A DNA stretch of 64,000 nucleotides from Amycolatopsis sp. WQ 127309 (GCF_023023025.1 NZ_CP095481.1:2542001-2606000); one strand, 5' to 3'; positions 1-7,498 are shown, counted from the stretch's first letter. Translations and numbers: made by a program. Notes: generated by a model not told the origin, from the sequence alone.

Positions 1-1
1 G

Positions 2-184
2 CAGGCCGAGTTCTCCGGCGAAGGCCTGTCTGCGGCCCTGGTCGGGGCGGCCGAGTCGCTGGCCGACTGGGCCCTCGACCACCCCGACATCTCGGACGGC
101 GTCCTGGCGTCTTGGCTGATGAACCTCGTCTGGCTCGGCTTCAACGACCTCATCGAGGGCGAGGTCTGGAAGCCGTCAGAGTGA
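2..184 (+). CDS. TetR-family regulator, C-terminal fragment (partial)
   Basis: Only the last 60 codons are inside the window. They read in frame to a TGA at 182-184 and end in a helix-rich stretch (ASWLMNLVWLGFNDLIEGE) typical of TetR ligand-binding domains. The DNA-binding part lies outside. The assignment leans on context: in Mycobacterium tuberculosis a TetR gene (Rv0238) sits beside the htdX-fabG4-fadA2 cluster, and the same three enzymes follow here. Its 3' end overlaps the convergent hydratase gene by 9 bp. It may be the regulator acting on the palindrome at 2392-2413, which is inference. Confidence 0.55.
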   Translation, partial: QAEFSGEGLSAALVGAAESLADWALDHPDISDGVLASWLMNLVWLGFNDLIEGEVWKPSE

Positions 185-1018
185 GGTGATCGTGCCGTCC
201 AGGTGGGGTTTCGACTTGCTCCACAGCTCGAACGCCCAGCCCTCCGGCGTGGCCCACGACGTGAAGCCCGCCTTGGCCGGCAGCAGCACCGGCTGTTTGA
301 AGCGGACGTCCACCGTGAACGCCTCCGGCAGACGGCCTTCGAACGCCGCGAGCGCGTGGGCCTTCGTCCACATGCCGTGGGCGATCGCCTTCGGGAAGCC
401 GAACAGGCGCGCCGTCAGCGGGTGCAGGTGGATCGGATTGCGGTCGCCCGAGACCTCCGCGTAGCGCCTTCCGATGTCGCCCGGGACTCGCCAGATCGCG
501 TCCGGGGTCGGGGGCACGAGCTGGTCGCGGCGAGGGGTAGCGCCAGAAGAGCCGCTGCGGCGCAGGTAGGTGCTGACGTCCGTCCACACCGTCTCGTCGC
601 CGACCTGGGCTTCGCTGATGACGTCGAACTGACGCCCCTTCTCGTGCGGGCGCAGGTTCTCCGCGCGGACGCGCACCGTCAGCGGTTCGCCCAGCCGCAG
701 TGCGCGGTGCTGGGTGATGCGGTTCGCGACGTGGACCATGCCCAGCAGCGGGAACGGGAAGCCCTGCTCGGTCATCAGCGCCATCTGCAGCGGGAACGCC
801 AGCATGTGCGGGTACGTCGCGGGCAGCTCGTCGCTCAGCCGGAAGCCGCACACCGTGTTGTACGCGGCGAGGTGCGCCGGATCGACGACGACGCCGGTGC
901 GCACCAGTTCCGTGTCCGGCAGCGACGAGCCGGCCGGCTTGCGCAGGACGCCGCCGAGCAGCGCCTTCGGGTACAGCGTCGCCAGGCTCGGCGTGCTGTC
1001 GAGTTCGCGGATCGCCAC
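176..1018 (-). CDS. MaoC/HtdX-like 3-hydroxyacyl dehydratase
   Basis: A 280-aa double hot-dog protein. The C-terminal half carries the hydratase-2 motif YAEVSGDRNPIHLHP (residues 186-200), with the catalytic Asp192 and His197 expected for R-specific enoyl-hydratases, followed by FGFPKAIAHGMW. It probably hydrates or dehydrates (3R)-hydroxyacyl-CoA or -ACP. It starts at a GTG one base after the stop of the upstream fabG4-like gene, so the two are almost certainly translationally coupled. The reductase-dehydratase pair matches the HtdX-FabG4 arrangement of mycobacteria, where the enzymes support fatty-acid elongation or turnover. The exact substrate cannot be read from sequence. Confidence 0.88.
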   Translation of the reverse strand: MAIRELDSTPSLATLYPKALLGGVLRKPAGSSLPDTELVRTGVVVDPAHLAAYNTVCGFRLSDELPATYPHMLAFPLQMALMTEQGFPFPLLGMVHVANRITQHRALRLGEPLTVRVRAENLRPHEKGRQFDVISEAQVGDETVWTDVSTYLRRSGSSGATPRRDQLVPPTPDAIWRVPGDIGRRYAEVSGDRNPIHLHPLTARLFGFPKAIAHGMWTKAHALAAFEGRLPEAFTVDVRFKQPVLLPAKAGFTSWATPEGWAFELWSKSKPHLDGTITSL

Positions 1019-1019
1019 G

Positions 1020-2354
1020 TCAGGCCCCCAGCAGGGCCTGGCCGCAGACGCGGACCACGTTGCCGTTCACCGCGGCCGACGCCGGGTTCGCGTACCAGGC
1101 GATCGTCTCGGCGACGTCCACCGGCAGGCCGCCCTGGCCGAGGCTCGACAGCCGGCGGCCGGCCTCGCGGATGAACAGCGGGACCGCCGCCGTCATCTTC
1201 GTCTCGATGAAGCCCGGCGCCACGGCGTTGATCGTGCCGCCGTACTCCGCGAGCTGCGGCGCGCCGACGTTCACCATGCCGATGACGCCCGCCTTCGACG
1301 TCGCGTAGTTCGTCTGGCCGACGTTGCCGGCGATGCCCGCGATCGACGAGACGCCGATGACGCGGCCGTTCTCGTTCAGCACGCGATCGGCGAGCAGCTT
1401 GTCGTTCACCGCGAGCTGCGACGCGAGGTTGACGGCGATCACCGAGTCCCACGCGCTTTCGCTCATGTTGCCCAGCGTCTTGTCGCGCGTGATGCCCGCG
1501 TTGTGCACGACGACGTCGACGCCGCCGTGACGCTCCTTCAGGTACTCCGCGAGCTTCGCGGGCGCGCTCGGCGACGTGATGTCGAGCTGCAGCGCCGAGC
1601 CGCCGATCTTGTTGGCGACCTTCGACAGGTCGGCACCCTGGGCCGGGATGTCGAGGGCGACGACGTGCGCGCCGTCGCGGGCCAGGACGTCGGCGATCGC
1701 CGCGCCGATGCCGCGGGACGCGCCGGTGACCAACGCGACCTTGCCGGTGAGGGGCTTCTCCCAGCTGGCCGGCGCGGTCGCCGTCTTGCCTTCGGCGCCG
1801 ATCCGGATGACCTGGGCGTCGACGAAGGCCGACTTCGCGGACAGCAGGAAGCGCAGCGTCGACTCCGTCGCGTCTTCGGCGCCTTCGGCGACGTACACGA
1901 GCTGAGCGGTCGCGCCGCGCTTCAGCTCCTTACCCACGGAGCGCACGAAGCCCTCGAGAGCGCGCTGCGCGATGCGCTCGCGGCCCTCGACCTGCTCCGG
2001 CGGGGTGCCCAGGATGACGACGCGGCCGGACGGGCCGACGCTGCGGATCACCGGGTGGAAGAAGTCGTAGACCTCGCGCAGGCGGCCGGGCTCGGTGACG
2101 CCGGTGGCGTCGAAGACGAGCGCCGCGTGCCTGTCACCCGAAGTGGTGACGACGTCGATGCCCGCGTCCGCAAGCTGGTCGCGGACCTTCTTCTCCAGGC
2201 GTCCGCCGGGCGCGGCGCCCAGAAGTGCGGGACCCTCGAGGGCGGGTTGCCCGGGCTGGTACCGGCGCAGGGTGGCGGGGCTGGGCAGGCCGAGCTTCGG
2301 CACCACGAACTTCCCCAACGGGGTTTTCGTGAACTGCTGGTACCTGTCAGCCAT
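1020..2354 (-). CDS. fabG4: High-molecular-weight FabG4-type 3-oxoacyl reductase
   Basis: At 444 aa this is far longer than ordinary FabG (about 250 aa) and matches the high-molecular-weight FabG4 class, with an N-terminal flavodoxin-like domain (about residues 1-190) before the SDR domain. The SDR part shows the nucleotide-binding TGASRGIG at 210-217, NAG at 285-287, Ser336/337 and the YxxxK pair Tyr350/Lys354. FabG4 of M. tuberculosis is an NADH-dependent 3-oxoacyl-CoA reductase. The gene leads a two-gene operon with the hydratase and diverges from the thiolase gene across a 93-bp gap holding a near-perfect palindrome. Confidence 0.92.
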   Translation of the reverse strand: MADRYQQFTKTPLGKFVVPKLGLPSPATLRRYQPGQPALEGPALLGAAPGGRLEKKVRDQLADAGIDVVTTSGDRHAALVFDATGVTEPGRLREVYDFFHPVIRSVGPSGRVVILGTPPEQVEGRERIAQRALEGFVRSVGKELKRGATAQLVYVAEGAEDATESTLRFLLSAKSAFVDAQVIRIGAEGKTATAPASWEKPLTGKVALVTGASRGIGAAIADVLARDGAHVVALDIPAQGADLSKVANKIGGSALQLDITSPSAPAKLAEYLKERHGGVDVVVHNAGITRDKTLGNMSESAWDSVIAVNLASQLAVNDKLLADRVLNENGRVIGVSSIAGIAGNVGQTNYATSKAGVIGMVNVGAPQLAEYGGTINAVAPGFIETKMTAAVPLFIREAGRRLSSLGQGGLPVDVAETIAWYANPASAAVNGNVVRVCGQALLGA

Positions 2355-2391
2355 CGGTTGCCTCCCGTGCAGTCTGCGTCACGTCGCAGTC

Positions 2392-2413
2392 TAACCTACT
2401 TGCGAGTAGGTTA
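2392..2413. promoter_or_regulatory. Palindromic operator between fabG4 and fadA2
   Basis: Nine-base arms TAACCTACT and AGTAGGTTA are separated by TGCG and lie midway between the divergent fabG4 and thiolase starts. Symmetry, length and position fit a TetR-dimer operator controlling both directions. The binding protein is unknown; the partial TetR at the window start is a candidate. Confidence 0.72.
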
Positions 2414-2447
2414 CAGTGTGAGAGAGCCGACCAGAGAGGTGACGTTC

Positions 2448-3737
2448 ATGCCGCCCAAGAAAGCACCAGCCGTCCGCAAGGTCGCGATCATCGGCGGCAA
2501 CCGGATCCCCTTCGCGCGATCGAACGGCCCGTACGCGAAGGCGTCGAACCAGGACATGTTCACCGCCGCGCTCGACGGCCTGGTCAGCCGCTTCTCCCTG
2601 CAGGACGAGGTGATCGGCGAGGTCGCGGCCGGCGCCGTGCTCAAGCACTCGAAGGACTTCAACCTGGCCCGCGAAAGCGTGCTCGGCAGCAAGCTCTCGC
2701 CCGCGACACCCGCGTCCGACGTGCAGATGGCGTGCGGCACCGGCCTGCAGGCCATCGTCAACGTCGCGAACAAGATCGCGCTCGGCGAGATCGACTCGGC
2801 CATCGCCGGCGGCGTCGACACCACCAGCGACGCGCCCCTGGCCGTGAACGAGGACCTGCGCCAGATCCTCATCCAGCTCAACGCCGCGAAGACGCTCGGC
2901 GACCGGCTGAAGCTCGTCGCGAAGATCCGCCCCGGGCACATCGTCCCGGCGATCCCGCGCAACTCCGAGCCGCGCACCGGGCTGTCGATGGGCGAGCACG
3001 CGGCGCTGACCGCGAAGATCTGGGAGGTCACCCGCGAGGCGCAGGACGAGCTGGCCGCCGCCAGCCACCAGCACCTCGCCGCCGCCTACGACCGCGGGTT
3101 CTTCGACGACCTCGTGACGCCGTTCCTCAAGCTGGCGCGCGATCAGAACCTGCGCGCGGACTCGACCGCGGAGAAGCTCGCCAAGCTCAAGCCGGCGTTC
3201 GGCGGTCCGGGCGGCACGATGACCGCGGGCAACTCGACGCCGCTGACCGACGGCGCGTCGACCGTGCTGCTGGCCACCGAGGAGTGGGCGAAGGCGCACA
3301 AGCTGCCGGTGCAGGCGTACCTGACGTTCTCGCAGACCGCGGCCGTCGACTACGTGCACGGCGAGGAGGGCTTGCTGATGGCGCCCGCGTACGCCGTACC
3401 GCGGATGCTCGCGCGCGCCGGGCTTTCGCTGCAGGACTTCGACTACTACGAGATCCACGAGGCGTTCGCGTCACAGGTGCTGGCCACGCTCAAGGCGTGG
3501 GAGGACCCGGCGTTCGCCAAGGAGAAGCTGGAGCTGGACGAGCCGCTGGGCTCGATCGACCGGGCGAAGCTGAACGTCAACGGCTCGTCGCTGGCGGCCG
3601 GGCACCCGTTCGCCGCGACCGGCGGCCGGATCGTCGCGACGCTGGCGAAGCTGCTGCACGAGAAGGGGTCCGGCCGCGGCCTGATCTCCATCTGCGCGGC
3701 GGGCGGCCAGGGCGTCACCGCGATCCTGGAGAAGTAA
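2448..3737 (+). CDS. fadA2: Acetyl-CoA acyltransferase (thiolase, FadA2-like)
   Basis: A 429-aa thiolase. Nucleophile Cys96 lies in QMACGTGLQA, His386 in AAGHPFAATGG, and acid/base Cys416 in ICAAGGQG, so the catalytic set is complete. It cleaves or condenses 3-ketoacyl-CoA. I start at the ATG preceded by AGAGAGGTG; the frame stays open much further upstream but only as antisense to fabG4. Divergent from fabG4 and probably controlled by the shared palindrome. With the hydratase and reductase it completes three steps of beta-oxidation or its reverse. A perfect hairpin follows the stop codon. Confidence 0.92.
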   Translation: MPPKKAPAVRKVAIIGGNRIPFARSNGPYAKASNQDMFTAALDGLVSRFSLQDEVIGEVAAGAVLKHSKDFNLARESVLGSKLSPATPASDVQMACGTGLQAIVNVANKIALGEIDSAIAGGVDTTSDAPLAVNEDLRQILIQLNAAKTLGDRLKLVAKIRPGHIVPAIPRNSEPRTGLSMGEHAALTAKIWEVTREAQDELAAASHQHLAAAYDRGFFDDLVTPFLKLARDQNLRADSTAEKLAKLKPAFGGPGGTMTAGNSTPLTDGASTVLLATEEWAKAHKLPVQAYLTFSQTAAVDYVHGEEGLLMAPAYAVPRMLARAGLSLQDFDYYEIHEAFASQVLATLKAWEDPAFAKEKLELDEPLGSIDRAKLNVNGSSLAAGHPFAATGGRIVATLAKLLHEKGSGRGLISICAAGGQGVTAILEK

Positions 3738-3741
3738 GGCA

Positions 3742-3781
3742 CGCGAAAGGGGCCGTCCCGGGTGGGACGGCCCCTTTCGCG
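3742..3781. terminator. Bidirectional terminator between fadA2 and doxX-like gene
   Basis: Perfect 18-bp arms (3742-3759 and 3764-3781) with a 4-nt GGGT loop lie between two convergent stop codons. The right arm ends in CCCCTTTCGCG with no long T tract, the usual form in high-GC actinobacteria. Confidence 0.85.
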
Positions 3782-3785
3782 TTTG

Positions 3786-4325
3786 TCAGTTGGGGAGGGC
3801 CTTCTCGGCCTTCTTCGCCAGCTTCTTGGCGCGCTTCTCGGCCTTGCGGCCCAGCTTCTCGACGCCGTGACCGGCGTCCTTCGCCGCGCGACGCGCGCGC
3901 CAGCCGACCGACGGCTTGCCCGCGGTGTCGGCGACGGCCAGCATCAGCCCACCGGCCAGGCCGGCGTTCTTCAGGAACTGGATCTGCTGCTTCTTCTTCT
4001 CGGCCGGGTCCTGGAGCGTCCAGAAGCTGTGCGCCGCCAGCGTCGTCGGGACCAGGCTGCCGAGCAGCAGCGCGGACGTCAGCCGCGGCGCCTTGCCCGT
4101 CGCGAACGCGAGGCCCGCGCCGATCTTCACGGCGGCGTCGATGCGGACGAGCGTGGCCGGGTCGCGCGGCACCTGCTCGGGAATGACGCCTTCGAGCTTG
4201 TCGAAGGCGTCCGTGAGGAACGGCTCGGCGGTCTTCGCGTGCGACTGCGTGTTCCGGAGCACGTTGATCCCGCCGTACACGAATGTCGCGGCGATCAGTG
4301 GACGAGCCACACGGCGGAGTATCAC
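3786..4325 (-). CDS. DoxX-family membrane protein
   Basis: 179 aa from a GTG preceded by AGGAAGG at good spacing; the longer open frame to 4448 has no better start. The sequence has the DoxX pattern: RPLIAATFVYGGINVLRN at the N-terminus, a segment of ATGKAPRLTSALLLGSLVPTT type, and FLKNAGLAGGLMLAVADT. Four membrane segments are expected. The C-terminal 35 residues are an unusual Lys/Arg-rich amphipathic tail (many KKAEKRAKK-like steps), probably cytoplasmic. Biochemical function of this family in actinobacteria is not established. It diverges from the TipA-like regulator. Confidence 0.8.
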   Translation of the reverse strand: MILRRVARPLIAATFVYGGINVLRNTQSHAKTAEPFLTDAFDKLEGVIPEQVPRDPATLVRIDAAVKIGAGLAFATGKAPRLTSALLLGSLVPTTLAAHSFWTLQDPAEKKKQQIQFLKNAGLAGGLMLAVADTAGKPSVGWRARRAAKDAGHGVEKLGRKAEKRAKKLAKKAEKALPN

Positions 4326-4443
4326 GGTCGTTGCCTTCCTGGTCCGGGCTTCTTCCTGGTCAAACCTACAGCTGGAATGCCCGCTCGGCCCGGCGCCGAA
4401 CCCTCCTAGCGATGTCTGGGCAAATATCGTGTCATTCCTAGAG

Positions 4444-4459
4444 AACACTAGAAAGTGTT
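4444..4459. promoter_or_regulatory. Inverted repeat AACACT-N4-AGTGTT
   Basis: A 6-4-6 inverted repeat just upstream of the merR -35 box, in the doxX/merR divergent region. Two CTAG tetramers (4438 and 4448) fall in or beside it. A second operator is plausible but the binding protein is unknown. Confidence 0.4.
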
Positions 4460-4464
4460 AGCGC

Positions 4465-4495
4465 TTGACCTTGACGCTGCGTCAACTTCTATCGT
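4465..4495 (+). promoter_or_regulatory. MerR-type promoter with 19-bp spacer and internal palindrome
   Basis: The -35 TTGACC (4465-4470) and -10 TATCGT (4490-4495) are separated by exactly 19 bp. The spacer holds a perfect 7-1-7 inverted repeat, TTGACGC-T-GCGTCAA (4471-4485). This over-long spacer with a dyad is the hallmark of promoters that MerR proteins untwist. The predicted transcription start falls at or next to the ATG at 4503, so the message would be leaderless and the gene self-activated. Confidence 0.85.
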
Positions 4496-4502
4496 CGATG
4501 TC

Positions 4503-5237
4503 ATGGAGTGGTCGATACAGGACATCGCCCGCTCGGCCGGGACCACGAGCCGGACGCTGCGCCACTACGGCGCGGTCGGCCTGCTCGAGCCCAGCCGGAT
4601 CGGCGGCAACGGCTACCGCTACTACGACGAGCACGCGCTCGTCCGGCTGCAGCGGATCCTGCTGCTGCGCGATCTCGGCCTCGGGCTCCCGGCCATCGCC
4701 GAGGTCCTCGACGGGCAACGCGACCGCGTGGCCGCGCTTGAGACCCACCTGGACCTGCTCGAACAGGAGCAGCGGCGGATCGGGCGGCAGATCGCGTCGG
4801 TCCGCACGACGCTGCGGAAACTGAAGGGAGGTGAACGACTGATGGCAGAAGAAGTGTTCGACGGCTTCGACCACACGCAGTACCAGGAAGAGGTCACCCG
4901 GCGCTGGGGCGCTTCGGCGTACGCGACGGGGGACCGGTGGTGGAGTTCCCTGTCGGCCGAGGAGAAGAAGGCCCACCAGCAGGAGCAGGTGGACGTCTCC
5001 ACGGCGTTCGGCGCGGCCCGCGCGGCCGGGCTTTCCCCGGACTCGGCCGAGGTGCAAGAGATCACGGGCCGGCTGCACGCGTGGCTCCGGCCGGCGGTTT
5101 CGTCGGTGTCCGCGGGCTACTTCGCGGGCCTGGGGCAGCTGTACGTGGACGACCCGCGCTACGGGTTCGAAGGCGCGACGGCGGAATTCGTCCGCGACGC
5201 GATGAAGATCTACGCGGAGCGGAACCTGAGCGACTAG
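4503..5237 (+). CDS. TipA-like MerR regulator (HTH_MerR + TipAS domain)
   Basis: 244 aa. Residues 1-75 are a MerR winged helix (SIQDIARSAGTTSRTLRHY ... NGYRYYDE), residues 75-110 the dimer coiled coil, and about 114-244 a TipAS-type antibiotic-recognition domain (FDHTQYQEEVTRRWG is its typical opening). TipA proteins sense thiopeptides and similar drugs. No cysteine is seen in the TipAS part, so the covalent thiostrepton capture known for Streptomyces TipA is not possible by that route. The ATG start is set by the MerR promoter directly upstream. A second ribosome binding site inside the gene would give the sensing domain alone. Confidence 0.92.
   Translation: MEWSIQDIARSAGTTSRTLRHYGAVGLLEPSRIGGNGYRYYDEHALVRLQRILLLRDLGLGLPAIAEVLDGQRDRVAALETHLDLLEQEQRRIGRQIASVRTTLRKLKGGERLMAEEVFDGFDHTQYQEEVTRRWGASAYATGDRWWSSLSAEEKKAHQQEQVDVSTAFGAARAAGLSPDSAEVQEITGRLHAWLRPAVSSVSAGYFAGLGQLYVDDPRYGFEGATAEFVRDAMKIYAERNLSD
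4842..5237 (+). CDS. Internal in-frame product: free TipAS-like domain
   Basis: Inside the merR gene a strong Shine-Dalgarno (AAGGGAGGTG, 4824-4833) stands about 10 nt before an in-frame ATG at 4842. Translation there would yield 131 aa starting MAEEVFDGFDHTQY, which is exactly the drug-binding domain without the DNA-binding part. Streptomyces lividans tipA makes both TipAL and TipAS this way. The same layout here is read directly from sequence, while actual expression is inference. The free domain would act as a drug sponge. Confidence 0.68.
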   Translation: MAEEVFDGFDHTQYQEEVTRRWGASAYATGDRWWSSLSAEEKKAHQQEQVDVSTAFGAARAAGLSPDSAEVQEITGRLHAWLRPAVSSVSAGYFAGLGQLYVDDPRYGFEGATAEFVRDAMKIYAERNLSD

Positions 5238-5263
5238 CGCTGCGTCGTAGTGCGCGCTGGGGG

Positions 5264-5299
5264 TAGAGACGAGCAGGGCTGCAGACCTGTTCGTCTCTA
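5264..5299. terminator. Hairpin between tipA-like gene and S1-like gene
   Basis: Arms 5264-5277 and 5286-5299 pair over 14 bp with one mismatch and an 8-nt loop. The stop codon of the minus-strand S1-like gene lies inside the right arm, so it can end both convergent transcripts. Confidence 0.7.
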
Positions 5300-5788
5300 T
5301 GTACCCGCTGGGCGCAGGAGTGTGCGCCGGGTCGTGTCGAGGTGGCTGACCACCTCGTATTCGGCGCGAGTGCCTACTTCGGGTGGCTCGCCTTGTCCTT
5401 CCATCGAGGACCAGCCGCCTTCGTACCGGACTACGTAAGAACCGTCCGAGATGTAGGCCTCGCTCACCTCCGCGGCCAGGCTCGCGCCGACCGGGTAGCG
5501 CGCTTTCCGCGCCTGCCACTCGTCTTCGGAGACACCGTTGTCGAACGGCCCTGATCGGAATCGCGGGTCGAGCGGCCACAAGCGGATCTGTTTCGGGCGG
5601 CGGGTGAGGACTTCGAAGGTGGTCTTCGTGCCGACGGGCGGCCAGTCCGTCGCTTGCCTCGGCAGGCTCAAGACGTCGACGAATCCTTGCGGCGTACCGC
5701 CCAGGTCCACGAACAACCCGATGGCGCCGGGCTTCGGAATGATCGACACGGTGCCGGCCACCACCGCGCCCACGTCCAATTCGGTCAC
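5297..5788 (-). CDS. S1-like RNA-binding-domain protein, hypothetical
   Basis: 163 aa from the GTG at 5788 (VTELDVGAVVAGTVS). The first half resembles an S1/OB fold: a G-V-x-I strand, PGAIGLFVDLGG, then GFVDVLSL. The remainder has WPPVGTKTTFEVLTRR and a second GASLAAEV element, possibly a degenerate second S1 unit. S1 domains bind RNA; no specific partner can be named. The frame is open to 6022, but the upstream part is low-complexity and covers DnaA-box-like sites, so I use the later start. No clear Shine-Dalgarno is visible, so start confidence is moderate. Confidence 0.55.
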   Translation of the reverse strand: MTELDVGAVVAGTVSIIPKPGAIGLFVDLGGTPQGFVDVLSLPRQATDWPPVGTKTTFEVLTRRPKQIRLWPLDPRFRSGPFDNGVSEDEWQARKARYPVGASLAAEVSEAYISDGSYVVRYEGGWSSMEGQGEPPEVGTRAEYEVVSHLDTTRRTLLRPAGT

Positions 5789-5838
5789 GCCGCCCACGGT
5801 GCCACATCGCGGTCTTGCCTCGCGGCTTCCGGTCGTGG

Positions 5839-5868
5839 TTGTCCACAGGCCGTGGCGATTGTGGACAA
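5839..5868. promoter_or_regulatory. Pair of inverted DnaA boxes
   Basis: Two exact actinobacterial DnaA boxes face each other: TTGTCCACA at 5839-5847 and TGTGGACAA at 5860-5868, 12 bp apart. They lie in the 294-bp gap between the S1-like and AAA ATPase genes. They could be a DnaA regulatory or titration site; nothing else suggests an origin. Confidence 0.6.
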
Positions 5869-6023
5869 CTGGGGCGGATTCGCGGCGACGGAGCAGATTC
5901 GTCGGTGGGCGGCGATACGCTGGACACGGGGCTGCCCCCCAGGGATGGGTGGGGGACGCCTGTGGGGCGAGGCGAGGTCCGGCTGGTGATCGTTCGGCCA
6001 TCCGGTCGAACTCCGGCGACACG

Positions 6024-6073
6024 CGCTAGCCGTCTATGGCCGAATATCGTCCTGGCGCTAGATACGTCGATAG
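6024..6073 (+). repeat. CGCTAG double repeat upstream of AAA ATPase
   Basis: CGCTAGCCGtcTAT at 6024 is followed 32 nt later by CGCTAGAtacGTCGaTAG at 6056. A similar ordered pair lies just after the gene (7320-7358). This copy overlaps the ATPase promoter. CTAG is rare in such GC-rich DNA, so four copies of CGCTAG around one gene stand out. Confidence 0.5.
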
Positions 6074-6082
6074 CTTGGCAGA

Positions 6083-7273
6083 GTGGACCCCATCCGCAAC
6101 CCCTTCGCGCCGGGCGCCGGGCAACGGCCTCCCGAGCTGGCCGGGCGTGAGCGTGAGCTCAAGGCCTTCGAAGTGGTGCTGGAGCGAGTGGCGCGGGGGC
6201 GGCCTGAACGCAGTCTTGTACTGACGGGGCTGCGTGGGGTCGGGAAGACCGTCCTGCTCGGTGAGTTGCGGGCGATGGCCGTGCGGCACAAGTGGGGGGC
6301 CGGGAAGATCGAGGCGCGGCCGGACGCCGAACTGCGGCGGCCGCTCTCCGCCGCGCTGCACCGGGCCATCCGGGATCTCGCCGTGCGGCATCGGGCGCCG
6401 GATCGGGTCGAAGAGGTGCTCGGGGTGCTCAAGGCGTTCGCGCTGCGGGCCAACAAGGCCGACGCGAAGCTGCGTGACCGGTGGCAGCCGGGCATCGACG
6501 TGCCCGCCGCGCAGGGGCGGGCCGACTCCGGGGACATCGAGATCGACCTCGTGGAGCTGTTCACCGACGTCGCCGAGCTGGCCGCGGACGTCGGCACCGG
6601 CGTCGCGCTGCTCATCGACGAGATCCAGGACCTGCAGCCCGACGACGTCTCCGCGCTCTGCGCCGCCTGTCACGAGCTCTCGCAGTCCGGGGCGCCGCTC
6701 GTCGTCGTCGGCGCCGGGCTGCCGCACGTGCCCGCGGTGCTCTCGGCGTCCAAGTCGTACTCCGAGCGGCTCTTCCGCTACGCGCGCATCGACCGGCTCG
6801 ACCGCGCGGACGCCGACTTCGCCGTGATGGCGCCGATCGAGCGTGAGGACGCCAGCATCGAGCCGGAGGCGCTCGACGCGCTCTTCGACGCGTCCGGCGG
6901 CTACCCGTACTTCATCCAGGCCTACGGCAAGGCGGCCTGGGACGCGGCCCCGGCCGACCCGATCACGCTCAAGGACGTCCAGGTCGCCGCGCCGGAAGCG
7001 GAGTCCGAGCTGGCCGTCGGATTCTTCGGCTCGCGCTACGAGCGCGCGACGCCGGCCGAGCGCGAGTACCTGCTCGCGATGGCCGAGCTGACCCAGGGCC
7101 GCGACGAGGCCGCCGGCACCGCCGACGTCGCCGTCTTCCTGGGGCGGAAGCCGTCGTCGCTGTCGCCGGCGCGCGACAGCCTGATGAAGAAGGGCCTCGT
7201 GTTCTCCGCCGAGCGGGGACAGATCGCTTTCACCGTCCCGCACTTCGGGCACTACCTGCTCAGCCGCGACTGA
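6083..7273 (+). CDS. AAA ATPase (AAA_16/Orc1-like), function unknown
   Basis: 396 aa. Walker A GLRGVGKT (49-56), Walker B VALLIDEIQD with Asp179-Glu180, then a sensor-like VVGAGLPHVP and a GGYPYFIQAYG lid segment. The C-terminal 90 residues look like a winged helix (LGRKPSSLSPARDSLMKKGLV). This layout is shared with STAND/Orc1-type ATPases of actinobacteria, which are mostly uncharacterised. The GTG start is backed by TAGCTT six nt upstream, so the transcript is probably leaderless. The gene stands alone. Related CGCTAG repeats flank it and two DnaA boxes lie 215 bp upstream. Confidence 0.82.
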   Translation: MDPIRNPFAPGAGQRPPELAGRERELKAFEVVLERVARGRPERSLVLTGLRGVGKTVLLGELRAMAVRHKWGAGKIEARPDAELRRPLSAALHRAIRDLAVRHRAPDRVEEVLGVLKAFALRANKADAKLRDRWQPGIDVPAAQGRADSGDIEIDLVELFTDVAELAADVGTGVALLIDEIQDLQPDDVSALCAACHELSQSGAPLVVVGAGLPHVPAVLSASKSYSERLFRYARIDRLDRADADFAVMAPIEREDASIEPEALDALFDASGGYPYFIQAYGKAAWDAAPADPITLKDVQVAAPEAESELAVGFFGSRYERATPAEREYLLAMAELTQGRDEAAGTADVAVFLGRKPSSLSPARDSLMKKGLVFSAERGQIAFTVPHFGHYLLSRD

Positions 7274-7319
7274 CCGCGCCTGACGCTCCCGACCTGGCCG
7301 TATCGCGCTCTATGAGCGT

Positions 7320-7358
7320 CGCTAGCCGATTATCAGTAAATCGCTAGACAGTCGTAGA
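7320..7358 (+). repeat. CGCTAG double repeat downstream of AAA ATPase
   Basis: CGCTAGCCGatTAT at 7320 and CGCTAGAcaGTCGtAG at 7342 repeat, in the same order, the pair found before the gene. The spacing between units is 22 nt here and 32 nt upstream. Possible protein-binding sites or relics of a duplication. Confidence 0.45.
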
Positions 7359-7468
7359 CAACGACAGAGGGGTTGCCCCGTCGTGACCGCCGACACCATG
7401 ATCTCTTCGGCTCTTTCCCAAATTTGCCGATGATTCATCGGCGAGTGCGCCACATCACCGGACATTCG

Positions 7469-7498
7469 TTGGCCTCCTTGTGAAAAAAGGTGCATACT
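7469..7498 (+). promoter_or_regulatory. Possible promoter of the 49-aa gene
   Basis: TTGGCC (7469-7474) and CATACT (7493-7498) are 18 bp apart, in a locally AT-rich patch with an A6 run. The small gene begins 46 nt downstream. This is pattern evidence only. Confidence 0.35.

Noticed and set aside
714..2447. Upstream extension of the thiolase frame
   Set aside because: It is antisense to fabG4 and htdX; the thiolase start at 2448 has a good ribosome binding site and the expected N-terminus.
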